A DNA stretch of 10,768 bases from Oscillospiraceae bacterium (GTDB taxonomy: Bacteria; Bacillota; Clostridia; Oscillospirales; Ruminococcaceae): the NCBI GenBank assembly GCA_016295145.1, contig JAEDLR010000060.1:1-10768 (forward strand). Direction: 5' to 3'. Position 1 is the stretch's first letter. The number at the start of each line of letters is the position of its first letter. The notes beneath the pieces were generated by a model. The model saw only the letters and a program-made list of their open reading frames with translations, was not told the DNA's origin and ran no database searches. Position numbers and translations under genes: made by a program. Of this stretch, positions 1-7,400 are shown piece by piece.

Positions 1-828
1 ATCCCGCAATATGGCGGTCGTCTCATCGTCCTGCAAGCAATCACAGGCATGATCTGTCAGCCAGCTGGCTTCAATATCATGGCCGTAAGAATGCAGATCA
101 CCCAATACGTTCAGATGCGCATCAAAGAACACGCGCAGCATATTTTTCTGCGGATCATAAATGCGTTCTGCCATAAGTCGGAGCAATGCTTTCAAAGCCT
201 TACCGACTGCCACATCTTTGGTAATGCGGTACAGTTCAGCATATGCCTCGATCAGATGCAGCGTGGTATTCATGGTCTTGGCTGCGCCGAGATCATGTTC
301 GGAAAGATGGTCGTTTTCCAAAGGTGACCAGTCAGCGTAAAAGCTTTCCAGATAACCGTTCGGCTGCGCGGCATATTGCTCGATCACACGGAACAGACGC
401 ATTGCATAATCAAGCGCATCCCTTGTGCCGCTTGCCTCCGCATACAGCGAAAGACCGTAGATCACAAATGCCATGCAATATGTATACTTATTAGTTTCGC
501 AAGGAGTGCATTCCGCATTCAGTGACCAGAATACACCGCCCCGTTCAGTATCCTCTGCCCTGCAAAGGAAATCATAGGCGTGCTTTGCTGTCGCAAGATA
601 GCCAAGATTCTTCTCCATGAGATAGGCTGAAGAAAAAGTCCAAAGTATACGCGCGTGCAGAATCACGCCTTTGGGCGCATCGGTATGCACCGCAAGATCG
701 TGTGTCATTTGACCGTAAAATCCACCACGGTCATCCTGCAATCTCATCCAGAACGGCAGAATATGCTCTGTCAGCTCGGCGTGACAATCTGCAGCTAGCT
801 GTGTTAATTTTTCGCGGTAATGCATCAT
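1..828 (-). CDS. Cellobiose 2-epimerase (AGE family), 3' end cut by window edge
   Basis: The first 276 codons are present; family members are about 390-410 residues, so roughly the last 110 are missing beyond position 1. The enzyme is a cytoplasmic (alpha/alpha)6-barrel epimerase that converts the reducing-end glucose of cellobiose (or mannobiose and related beta-1,4 disaccharides) to its C2 epimer. Seen: FWMRLQDDRGGFYG (about 26-39), KGVILHARILW (53-63) with the conserved Arg60, a TMNTTLHLIEAYAEL segment near 190, and HSYGHDIEASWL (246-257) with two His that match the catalytic-site region of the R. albus enzyme as I remember it. Start: ATG at 828 has GGAG seven bases upstream (836-839) inside the secA end. 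A second ATG follows at once at 825. The start overlaps the secA TGA as ATGA, so translation is probably coupled. N-acylglucosamine 2-epimerase is the alternative, but the motifs favour the cellobiose type. Confidence 0.87.
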   Translation of the reverse strand, partial: MMHYREKLTQLAADCHAELTEHILPFWMRLQDDRGGFYGQMTHDLAVHTDAPKGVILHARILWTFSSAYLMEKNLGYLATAKHAYDFLCRAEDTERGGVFWSLNAECTPCETNKYTYCMAFVIYGLSLYAEASGTRDALDYAMRLFRVIEQYAAQPNGYLESFYADWSPLENDHLSEHDLGAAKTMNTTLHLIEAYAELYRITKDVAVGKALKALLRLMAERIYDPQKNMLRVFFDAHLNVLGDLHSYGHDIEASWLTDHACDCLQDDETTAILRD

Positions 829-3569
829 TGCTTCGCTCCACAGCACAGCTTGTATTTCTTGCCGCTGCCGCAAGGGCACGGCTCATTTGGGCCGATCTTC
901 TTCTTTGCGGTCGCCTGTGCAGTAAAGCTGCCGTCACCTGCGCCTGCATTGGGGGCGGCAGGCTTAGCAACCTGCTCGCGCTCGGGTGCTTTATTATTCA
1001 TCAGACGAATGGTCAGAAGCATACGAACGGTTTCCTCACGAATGGCTTCAATCATGGCATCGAACATGGCAAAGCCCTCGTAACGGTATTCTATCACAGG
1101 GTTATGCTGTGCCATACCGCGCAGACCGATGCCGCGCTTCAATTCGTCCATATCATCGATGTGTGCCATCCACTTGGTGTCCACAATCTTCAACAGTACC
1201 ACGCGCTCCAGCTCTCGTAACTCATCCTTGCCGATATTGTTCTCACGCATCTGGTACACGGCAAGGGTACGGTCGGTCAGCATCTTGACAATATCATCGC
1301 GGCTGGTCTTGTTAATTTTGTCCTTATCCCAATCAAAGTCTTCCGGAACAGTGATCCAGTCCATGAAATACTCGCGCAAACCGATCAGATTCCAGCTATC
1401 ACGGTCAACATCATCTGCTAAATACTGATAAACGGTATCGTGGATTAGTTCCTTGATCATATTGGTGATATAGGCGTGGAGATCTTCGCCCTCAAGAACT
1501 TTGCTGCGCTGACCGTAAATGATCTCACGCTGCTTGCTCATAACATCGTCATAGTTCAGAACATTCTTACGCACAGCAAAATGTCTCGCTTCGACCTTCT
1601 TCTGTGAGGACTCGATAATCTTGGTCAGCATCTTGCTTTCGATGGGCATATCCTCTTCCACATTCAGGCGTGCCATCATGTTTTCAAGGCGCTCACCTGC
1701 AAACACACGCATCAGGTCATCTTCCACAGAGAGAAAGAATCGGCTTTCGCCGGGGTCACCCTGTCGGCCTGCACGACCACGCAGCTGATTATCAATACGG
1801 CGGGATTCATGACGCTCTGTACCGAGAATATACAATCCGCCTGCTTCCTTGACGGCAACCGAACGTTCCTTCACTTCAGCATTGAACTTGGCATACAGCG
1901 TGCGATACACCTCACGGGCTGCCAGAATCTCCTCATTATCGGTATCGGCAAAACCTACGGCCTCGGTGATCACATCTTCCGGGATCTCACGCTTACGCAT
2001 TTCAGCCTTGGCAAGGAACTCCGCATTACCGCCAAGCATGATATCCGTACCACGACCTGCCATGTTGGTGGCAATGGTCACGGCACCCAGTTTTCCTGCC
2101 TGTGCGACGATCTCTGCTTCCTTAGCATGATACTTTGCGTTCAGCACCTCGTGCTTGATACCGCGGCGATGGAGCATCTTGGAAAGCAACTCGGATTTCT
2201 CGATAGAAATGGTACCTACCAAAACGGGCTGTCCCTTCTCGTGGCAGGCAAGAATCTGCTCAATAATCGCGGCGTACTTGGCCTTTTCGGTACGGTAGAT
2301 CACATCGGACTGATCTTTACGAATCACAGGACGATTGGTAGGTATTGCAATTACATCCAGCTTGTAAATCTCACGGAACTCGTCTTCCTCGGTCATAGCA
2401 GTACCGGTCATACCGGAAAGCTTATTATACAGACGGAAATAGTTCTGGAACGTGATCGTTGCAAGGGTCTTGGACTCATGTTTGACCTTTACACCCTCTT
2501 TGGCCTCAATTGCCTGATGCAGACCGTTGTTATAGCGTCTGCCAAGCATCAGACGACCGGTGTTCTCATCAACAATGATGATCTCGTCGTCCTTGACCAC
2601 ATAGTCGATGTCCAGATGCATCACGCCGTGGGCATTGATCGCCTGATTGATATGGTGCAGCAAAGTCATGTTCTCTGCATCCATCAGATTTTCAACGCCA
2701 AAATACTTTTCTGCCTTCTGAACGCCGCGGCGAGTAATGGTTGCAGACTTCGCCTTTTCATCCACGATGTAGTCGTAGTCCTCAAAGCTTTCGTCCTGAT
2801 CCTGCTTTTCGTCCATTTCCACAATGGTAATGGGCGTCAGGGTGCGTGCAAACTTGTCGGCACGGTCATAGAGATCGGTGGACTTATCGCCCTGACCGGA
2901 AATGATCAGAGGTGTTCTTGCCTCGTCGATCAGGATGGAGTCCACCTCATCCACAATGGCAAAGTTCGGTGCTCTCTGCACACGGTCTTTCTTGTGAATT
3001 ACCATGTTATCACGCAGGTAGTCAAAACCGATCTCGTTGTTGGTGGCATAAGTCACATCGCAGGCATATGCCGCGCGGCGTTCATCATTGTTCAGCCCAT
3101 GCAGAATACAGCCAACGGTCAGACCGAGAAAACGCAGCACTTTGCCCATTTCATCAGACTGTGTCTTGGCAAGATAGTCGTTTACGGTAACAACATGAAC
3201 GCCCTTGCCGCTGAGACCGTTCAGGTACGCAGCAACACAGGCAACCAGCGTTTTACCTTCACCGGTGCGCATTTCCGCAATACGACCCTGATGCAGTACA
3301 ATTGCACCGATGATCTGTACCGGAAAAGGCTTTTTGCCCAGCACTCTGTCTGCAGCCTCACGAACTGTAGCCAGTGCCTCGGGCAGAATATCATCCAGTG
3401 TTTCGCCCTTTGCAAGGCGCTCACGGAACTCCGGTGTTTTTGCTTTCAGCATCACATCGGAAAGGCCTTTGTAATCCTCATCAAGATTCAGAACCTTTTG
3501 CTTCAAAGGCTCGATTCTAGCAAGCTCTTTTTCGCTGTAAGAACCGAAGATACGATCAAATAAACTCAT
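825..3569 (-). CDS. secA: Preprotein translocase ATPase SecA
   Basis: This is the ATPase motor that pushes unfolded preproteins through the SecYEG channel at the cytoplasmic membrane. It has 914 residues, near the usual 840-900. Seen in order: an N-terminal SecA start (MSLFDRIFGSYSEKEL), Walker A MRTGEGKT (100-107), a VNDYLA segment near 129, the DEAD-type box DEVDSILIDEARTP (207-220), a TGTAMTEEDEF helicase linker region, MAGRGTDIMLGG and QLRGRAGRQGDPG in the second motor domain, and a C-terminal zinc site CPCGSGKKYKLCC (898-910) with all four Cys. Start choice: the frame stays open eight codons further to an ATG at 3593, but AAGGCGG (3577-3583) sits seven bases before the ATG at 3569 and the family begins at MSLFD. 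A perfect TTGACA promoter lies upstream. The stop overlaps the start of the epimerase gene. Confidence 0.98.
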   Translation of the reverse strand: MSLFDRIFGSYSEKELARIEPLKQKVLNLDEDYKGLSDVMLKAKTPEFRERLAKGETLDDILPEALATVREAADRVLGKKPFPVQIIGAIVLHQGRIAEMRTGEGKTLVACVAAYLNGLSGKGVHVVTVNDYLAKTQSDEMGKVLRFLGLTVGCILHGLNNDERRAAYACDVTYATNNEIGFDYLRDNMVIHKKDRVQRAPNFAIVDEVDSILIDEARTPLIISGQGDKSTDLYDRADKFARTLTPITIVEMDEKQDQDESFEDYDYIVDEKAKSATITRRGVQKAEKYFGVENLMDAENMTLLHHINQAINAHGVMHLDIDYVVKDDEIIIVDENTGRLMLGRRYNNGLHQAIEAKEGVKVKHESKTLATITFQNYFRLYNKLSGMTGTAMTEEDEFREIYKLDVIAIPTNRPVIRKDQSDVIYRTEKAKYAAIIEQILACHEKGQPVLVGTISIEKSELLSKMLHRRGIKHEVLNAKYHAKEAEIVAQAGKLGAVTIATNMAGRGTDIMLGGNAEFLAKAEMRKREIPEDVITEAVGFADTDNEEILAAREVYRTLYAKFNAEVKERSVAVKEAGGLYILGTERHESRRIDNQLRGRAGRQGDPGESRFFLSVEDDLMRVFAGERLENMMARLNVEEDMPIESKMLTKIIESSQKKVEARHFAVRKNVLNYDDVMSKQREIIYGQRSKVLEGEDLHAYITNMIKELIHDTVYQYLADDVDRDSWNLIGLREYFMDWITVPEDFDWDKDKINKTSRDDIVKMLTDRTLAVYQMRENNIGKDELRELERVVLLKIVDTKWMAHIDDMDELKRGIGLRGMAQHNPVIEYRYEGFAMFDAMIEAIREETVRMLLTIRLMNNKAPEREQVAKPAAPNAGAGDGSFTAQATAKKKIGPNEPCPCGSGKKYKLCCGAKQ

Positions 3570-3576
3570 TGGAAAA

Positions 3577-3585
3577 CCGCCTTTT
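3577..3585 (-). promoter_or_regulatory. Ribosome binding site deciding the secA start
   Basis: The minus strand reads AAAAGGCGG, seven bases before the ATG at 3569. This site supports 3569 rather than the in-frame ATG at 3593, which would place the site inside the coding region. Confidence 0.75.
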
Positions 3586-3605
3586 TGAATCATTCATCAG
3601 ATACT

Positions 3606-3626
3606 GTTCGCATGCCTCCTGCAAAC
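3606..3626 (-). other. Decoy AGGAGG in a small hairpin of the secA leader
   Basis: In the leader of secA the minus strand carries a perfect AGGAGG (3615-3620). It is flanked by GTTTGC (3621-3626) and GCGAAC (3606-3611), which can pair over six positions with one G-U, leaving the AGGAGG in the loop. The only nearby ATG (3613) is just one base from the motif, too close for normal initiation. It would open a seven-codon frame ending in a TGA that overlaps the ATG at 3593. Its role is not established; it may be a chance occurrence or a leader control element. Confidence 0.35.
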
Positions 3627-3649
3627 GATACAATACCCCATATTCCATA

Positions 3650-3678
3650 AGTGTACAATATATTCGTGATTTTGTCAA
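3650..3678 (-). promoter_or_regulatory. Sigma-A-type promoter of secA
   Basis: On the minus strand a perfect TTGACA (3673-3678) is followed after 17 bases by TACACT (3650-3655), which matches the -10 consensus at four of six positions. The expected transcript start is near 3643, giving a leader of about 74 bases. It lies in the gap between the end of the glycosyltransferase gene and secA. I see no convincing terminator in that gap, so read-through from the operon upstream may add to secA expression. Confidence 0.75.
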
Positions 3679-3706
3679 TAGTTTGGCAATAAAATTACGA
3701 GAAAAA

Positions 3707-4687
3707 TCAACGCTCGGTCAAATCATCGTGCTGTACAGAGCGATCAGAGAGATAGGTTTCCACAAAATATTTGGGGCGCTGCTTGGTTTCCAGATAAATT
3801 TTGCCAATATATTCGCCGATCACCCCAAGGGCAAACAGAATCAGACCGCCGATTGCCCAAACGGATATCGTTGTAGATGTCCATCCGGCAACGGTATGCC
3901 CTGTAAAGTACCGCACAAGGCAATAAATGATCATCGCAATGCTAACAACAAAAATCAGAGCACCCAGCGAAGTGATCATACGGATTGGCTTTGTGGAAAG
4001 TGATGTGATGCCTTGCATTGCAAAGGCAAGCATCTTCTTGAGGGGATACTTGGATTCACCTGCAAAACGCTTTGCGCGCTCATAATACACGGTTGTGGAG
4101 GGGTATCCGATCATCGGGACAATACCGCGCAAAAACAAATTAACCTCTCTGAACTGAGACAAACCATCCAGAGCCCTTCGACTCATCAGACGGTAATCCG
4201 CGTGATTATATACCACCTCGGCACCCATCATGTTCATGAGTTTATAAAAACTCTCGGCAGTCATGCGCTTGAATGCAGAATCCGTCTTACGGGCACTGCG
4301 CACACCGTACACGATATCATAACCCTCTGTAAACTTTTCGATCATCTCCACAATGGCGTTTACATCATCCTGCAAATCGGCATCTAAAGAGATAATCGCA
4401 TCACAGCGATCACGCACAGTCATCATACCGGCAAGCAACGCATTTTGGTGCCCCTGATTACGGGAAAGATGAATGCCCTCAAAAAACTGTGGCTGTGTAC
4501 GGTAATATTCCTCGATCATCGCCCATGTGCGGTCTTTGGAACCGTCATCCACCAGAACAATACGGCTATCCGCAGTAATCGTGCCCTTTTCCTGTAGATG
4601 TGTCATCAATTCGATCAGACGCTTGGTTGTTTCGGGTAAAACTGCTTCCTCATTATAACAAGGAATGACAAGATAAATCGTTTTCAT
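3707..4687 (-). CDS. Family 2 glycosyltransferase, polyprenyl-phosphate sugar transferase type, membrane-anchored
   Basis: The protein has 326 residues and resembles the DPM1/GtrB/CsbB group, which moves a sugar from a nucleotide donor to a polyprenyl phosphate on the inner face of the membrane. Seen: VIPCYNEE (8-14), VDDGSKDRTW (46-55), SLDADLQDD (100-108) with the DxD metal site, then two hydrophobic membrane helices at about 238-260 and 272-298, followed by the family ending GEYIGKIYLETKQRP. The start at ATG 4687 lies 20 bases after the MurD-like stop and begins directly with the family start MKTIYLVIPCYNEE. A weak purine run (GAAAG) precedes it; an in-frame TTG at 4705 is less likely. It is the last gene of the four-gene operon. 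The sugar and final acceptor cannot be told from sequence; glycosylation of a wall polymer or lipid is the usual role of such proteins. Confidence 0.9.
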   Translation of the reverse strand: MKTIYLVIPCYNEEAVLPETTKRLIELMTHLQEKGTITADSRIVLVDDGSKDRTWAMIEEYYRTQPQFFEGIHLSRNQGHQNALLAGMMTVRDRCDAIISLDADLQDDVNAIVEMIEKFTEGYDIVYGVRSARKTDSAFKRMTAESFYKLMNMMGAEVVYNHADYRLMSRRALDGLSQFREVNLFLRGIVPMIGYPSTTVYYERAKRFAGESKYPLKKMLAFAMQGITSLSTKPIRMITSLGALIFVVSIAMIIYCLVRYFTGHTVAGWTSTTISVWAIGGLILFALGVIGEYIGKIYLETKQRPKYFVETYLSDRSVQHDDLTER

Positions 4688-4707
4688 AGTCTGTACTTTC
4701 TGCAAAT

Positions 4708-6048
4708 TCAGTTTGCATCGGTTGCAAATACAAGACTGCGGAAATGTTCGCCTCGTACTTCAAAATTCTTATACTCGTTGTAGCTGGCAGCAGCAGGAGA
4801 AAGCAATGCAATCTTTCCCTTTTGTGTGATTTGCTTTGCAAGGGCTACTGCTTCTGTCAGATTCTTTACCGTAAAGATCCGATCTGTCAGGATGCTGCCG
4901 TAGGGTTCGGCTTCTTCCGCAATGCGTTTGCCCGAATCGGACATGAGAATAATATGCTGTACAGCGGAAGTTTTCAGATAATCAAGCAGCGGTTCATAAG
5001 AGATTCCTCTGTCCATACCGCCGATGAGCACCGTATCGGTATCATTCAGGCTGCAAAGTGCCTGTATGCAGGTTTCACAGGCGGTAGAAATGGAATCATT
5101 CACCCAGCGGATACCGTCGCATTCACCCAGCATCTCCAGGCGGTGGGGCAACGGCTGAAAAGTTGCAATTCCTTCTGCAATTTTTTCGTCGGCAACGCCA
5201 AGTTGATGGGCAAGGGCGTACACAACAGCACAATTCAGGCGATTATGCAAACCGGTCAGCGACATGGTTTGGGGCAACTCCATGGAAAACTCGCGGTACC
5301 GTACAATCGTGCCGTCATGCAAAGAGATATCTGCAGATTGGTCATCCATCGCAATATGCATCACATCTGCCAAGCAATCCCCTGCCCTTGGCAAAGAGGG
5401 TTCTCCGCAAAGCAGCAAATCCCCTGCCTGTTGATGACGGTAGATGTTTTCCTTGCAGTAGGCGTAGTATGCGAACGTGCCGTAATGGTCAAGATGTTCC
5501 TCGAACAGATTCAGAAAAACAGCAATTTTCGGAGAAACCGTTGTGTATTCCAGTTGATGCACGCCAATTTCCAGAATGATAACCGTCTCCGGTGTGATTT
5601 GCTCGTATAAATCTGCCATGGGGATACCGATATTGCCACCCAGCACCGACGGCACTCCTGCCGTCTGCAATACATGGTACAGAAGTGACGACGTAGTGGA
5701 TTTTCCTTTTGTGCCTGTAATGCCAATGCACTGATTACGGTAGGCTTTGAGAAATATCGCAGTCAGTGATGTGACAGTGCAAGGAAGCTGTTCCGGAGGC
5801 GTCTCCAGTACAATGCCGGGACTTTTGAACACGATATCGTAATCGTACATGGCTTTCTGGTAATCATCCCCAATGTGCAATGCCACACCTTCTGGCGCAT
5901 CGGGAATGGTAGCTTGGTCAGCAATGCCAAGGGAGGAATAACCACCCACCTGAACGATTCTGCGGTAAAGCGCTCTGCCCTCACGTCCAAAGCCAAGCAA
6001 TAGCACACGGCGATTGGCAACCGTCTGTCTCAGGATATTCAGAAGCAT
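4708..6048 (-). CDS. MurD-like Mur ligase (UDP-MurNAc-L-Ala--glutamate ligase family)
   Basis: The 446-residue protein has the three-domain Mur ligase plan: an N-terminal Rossmann-like segment VLLLGFGREGRALYR (15-29), the ATP P-loop TGTKGKST (111-118), the acidic metal region NLFEEHLDHYG (180-190) with Lys199 at the place of the carbamylated lysine, PHRLE (301-305), and a typical MurD ending, LSPAAASYNEYKNF plus RG (416-433). MurD adds glutamate to UDP-MurNAc-L-alanine in peptidoglycan synthesis in the cytoplasm. Three places differ from ordinary MurD: TGTKGKST where TGTNGKST is usual, EIGVHQLE (160-167) for ELSSFQL, and NDSIST (317-322) for NDSKAT. The gene is also away from any dcw cluster. 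It may be a second, specialised MurD (for example of the MurD2 type, which uses L-Glu) rather than the main one. The start ATG has AAGGAG (6055-6060) six bases upstream, and the gene follows the kinase by 15 bases. Confidence 0.85.
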   Translation of the reverse strand: MLLNILRQTVANRRVLLLGFGREGRALYRRIVQVGGYSSLGIADQATIPDAPEGVALHIGDDYQKAMYDYDIVFKSPGIVLETPPEQLPCTVTSLTAIFLKAYRNQCIGITGTKGKSTTSSLLYHVLQTAGVPSVLGGNIGIPMADLYEQITPETVIILEIGVHQLEYTTVSPKIAVFLNLFEEHLDHYGTFAYYAYCKENIYRHQQAGDLLLCGEPSLPRAGDCLADVMHIAMDDQSADISLHDGTIVRYREFSMELPQTMSLTGLHNRLNCAVVYALAHQLGVADEKIAEGIATFQPLPHRLEMLGECDGIRWVNDSISTACETCIQALCSLNDTDTVLIGGMDRGISYEPLLDYLKTSAVQHIILMSDSGKRIAEEAEPYGSILTDRIFTVKNLTEAVALAKQITQKGKIALLSPAAASYNEYKNFEVRGEHFRSLVFATDAN

Positions 6049-6063
6049 GAAAAACTCCTTATC

Positions 6064-7386
6064 TTACAGTTTGTCAGTTGCATCTGGCAGCAGTACCGCT
6101 GCGCCTTCTGCGCGGATATTCAGCACGTGACAGGCATTTTCGCCAAGCACAGCATTGATCGCCGCACAAAACGCATCACGATCATCAACAGGGACATACG
6201 CCTGCACCGTACCTGCAAATCCGCCGCCATGCACGCGATATGCGCCCTTGCCGCCAAGGAACTTTTCACACAGCGCAAGGGTGATGGATACCGCCTGCTG
6301 CTGTGGTTTGTGACAGGAATAAATATTCTGCAGGTTCGCAAGGGAAGAACGACCGGATTCCATGACCATCGCGAGATAGTCCGCAAATCTTCCCTCGGAG
6401 AGTGCAGTGATTTGCATGGGGACGCGCTTGTTGTCACCGTAAAAATGAATGGCACGCATAACGGCGCGGTCACCGCAAGCCTTCCGGATCGCCGGTAAAT
6501 TCTGCCAGAAAGCATCCTCATCGGTATTGCGCAAAACATCAGCACCAAGCTGTTGTGCAACGGACTTCATTTCAGCGGGAATGGCTGCGTAATCATCTGT
6601 CAAATCAGCGTGATCGCCCCCCGTATCAATCATGCAGAATGCATAGCCCTCTTTGGCAAAATCCAACGAAATCTGCTGCCACTGCGGTTTTGCAGTATCA
6701 GCAAAATCAATCGCCACAACGCCACCCAGCGCACAAGCCATCTGATCCATCAGACCGCAGGGTTTACCGAAATACTGATTCTCAACACTTTGTGCAATGA
6801 TCGCAAGCGTATCCTGCGTCAGGGCTTCGGATGCATAAAAATAATTGCAAACGGCACCGAGCATCACCTCAAATGCAGCGGAGGAAGAAAGCCCACTGCC
6901 CTTTAATACAGAGGATGTGGTATATGCAACAAATCCGCCGACTTTGATATTACGCTGTGCGAAAAAAGCGGCGGTACCGCGTATCAATGCGGCAGAGGTG
7001 CCGATTTCGTTTTTGTGAATGCTCAGATCGGAAAGAGAAATGCAGTCGGCAGGATAACCCTCCGATTTGACTGTAATGGTATTCTCCTTGATTGGTGTAA
7101 CCACTGCAATGATATCCAGACTGACCCCTGCCGCAAGCACACAACCGTGCTGATGATCGGTGTGATTGCCGCCAAGCTCCGTTCTGCCAGATACAGAAAA
7201 CAACTGCACGGGAGTGTTTTCACCATCACAATGCTGCGGAAATTCCGCAAGAAAAGCGTCCAGTGCATTCAACAAACGCATACGGTACGGAATGAGCGCC
7301 TCACCGGTTACGCCATACAGTCCTGAAAGACGTGCATCCAGTTTGCCGTCAGATAGATACCGCCGTGTCTGTGCAATTGTATACAT
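6064..7386 (-). CDS. Galactokinase-family GHMP sugar kinase
   Basis: The 440-residue protein is somewhat longer than typical galactokinases (about 390). GHMP kinases of this type phosphorylate galactose at C1 for the Leloir pathway. Seen: GRTELGGNHTDHQHG (67-81), matching the galactokinase signature; LKGSGLSSSAA (161-171), the ATP phosphate-binding motif; GLMDQ (211-215) with Asp214 at the catalytic aspartate place; and HGGGFAGT (386-393) near the C-terminus. Arg68 and Asp77 of the sugar site are kept, but the Glu of the usual GEHTD is Asn74, so a sugar other than galactose is possible. I therefore give no symbol. The start ATG at 7386 has AAGGAG (7395-7400) eight bases upstream, placed immediately after the esterase stop. 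This close packing supports one operon with the esterase and the MurD-like gene. Confidence 0.88.
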   Translation of the reverse strand: MYTIAQTRRYLSDGKLDARLSGLYGVTGEALIPYRMRLLNALDAFLAEFPQHCDGENTPVQLFSVSGRTELGGNHTDHQHGCVLAAGVSLDIIAVVTPIKENTITVKSEGYPADCISLSDLSIHKNEIGTSAALIRGTAAFFAQRNIKVGGFVAYTTSSVLKGSGLSSSAAFEVMLGAVCNYFYASEALTQDTLAIIAQSVENQYFGKPCGLMDQMACALGGVVAIDFADTAKPQWQQISLDFAKEGYAFCMIDTGGDHADLTDDYAAIPAEMKSVAQQLGADVLRNTDEDAFWQNLPAIRKACGDRAVMRAIHFYGDNKRVPMQITALSEGRFADYLAMVMESGRSSLANLQNIYSCHKPQQQAVSITLALCEKFLGGKGAYRVHGGGFAGTVQAYVPVDDRDAFCAAINAVLGENACHVLNIRAEGAAVLLPDATDKL

Positions 7387-7400
7387 TTACGATTCTCCTT

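Noticed and set aside
1809..3563. A 584-codon open frame on the plus strand opposite secA.
   Set aside because: It is the antisense shadow of secA; the translation is rich in Cys, His and Leu with no domain, and the secA frame has all its motifs intact.
3679..3706. Possible terminator after the glycosyltransferase gene.
   Set aside because: There is a T-rich stretch, but only a four-base CGAG/CTCG pairing precedes it, too weak to call.
4744..5610. A 288-codon plus-strand frame opposite the MurD-like gene.
   Set aside because: Shadow frame within a clear Mur ligase; no ribosome site and no recognisable motif.
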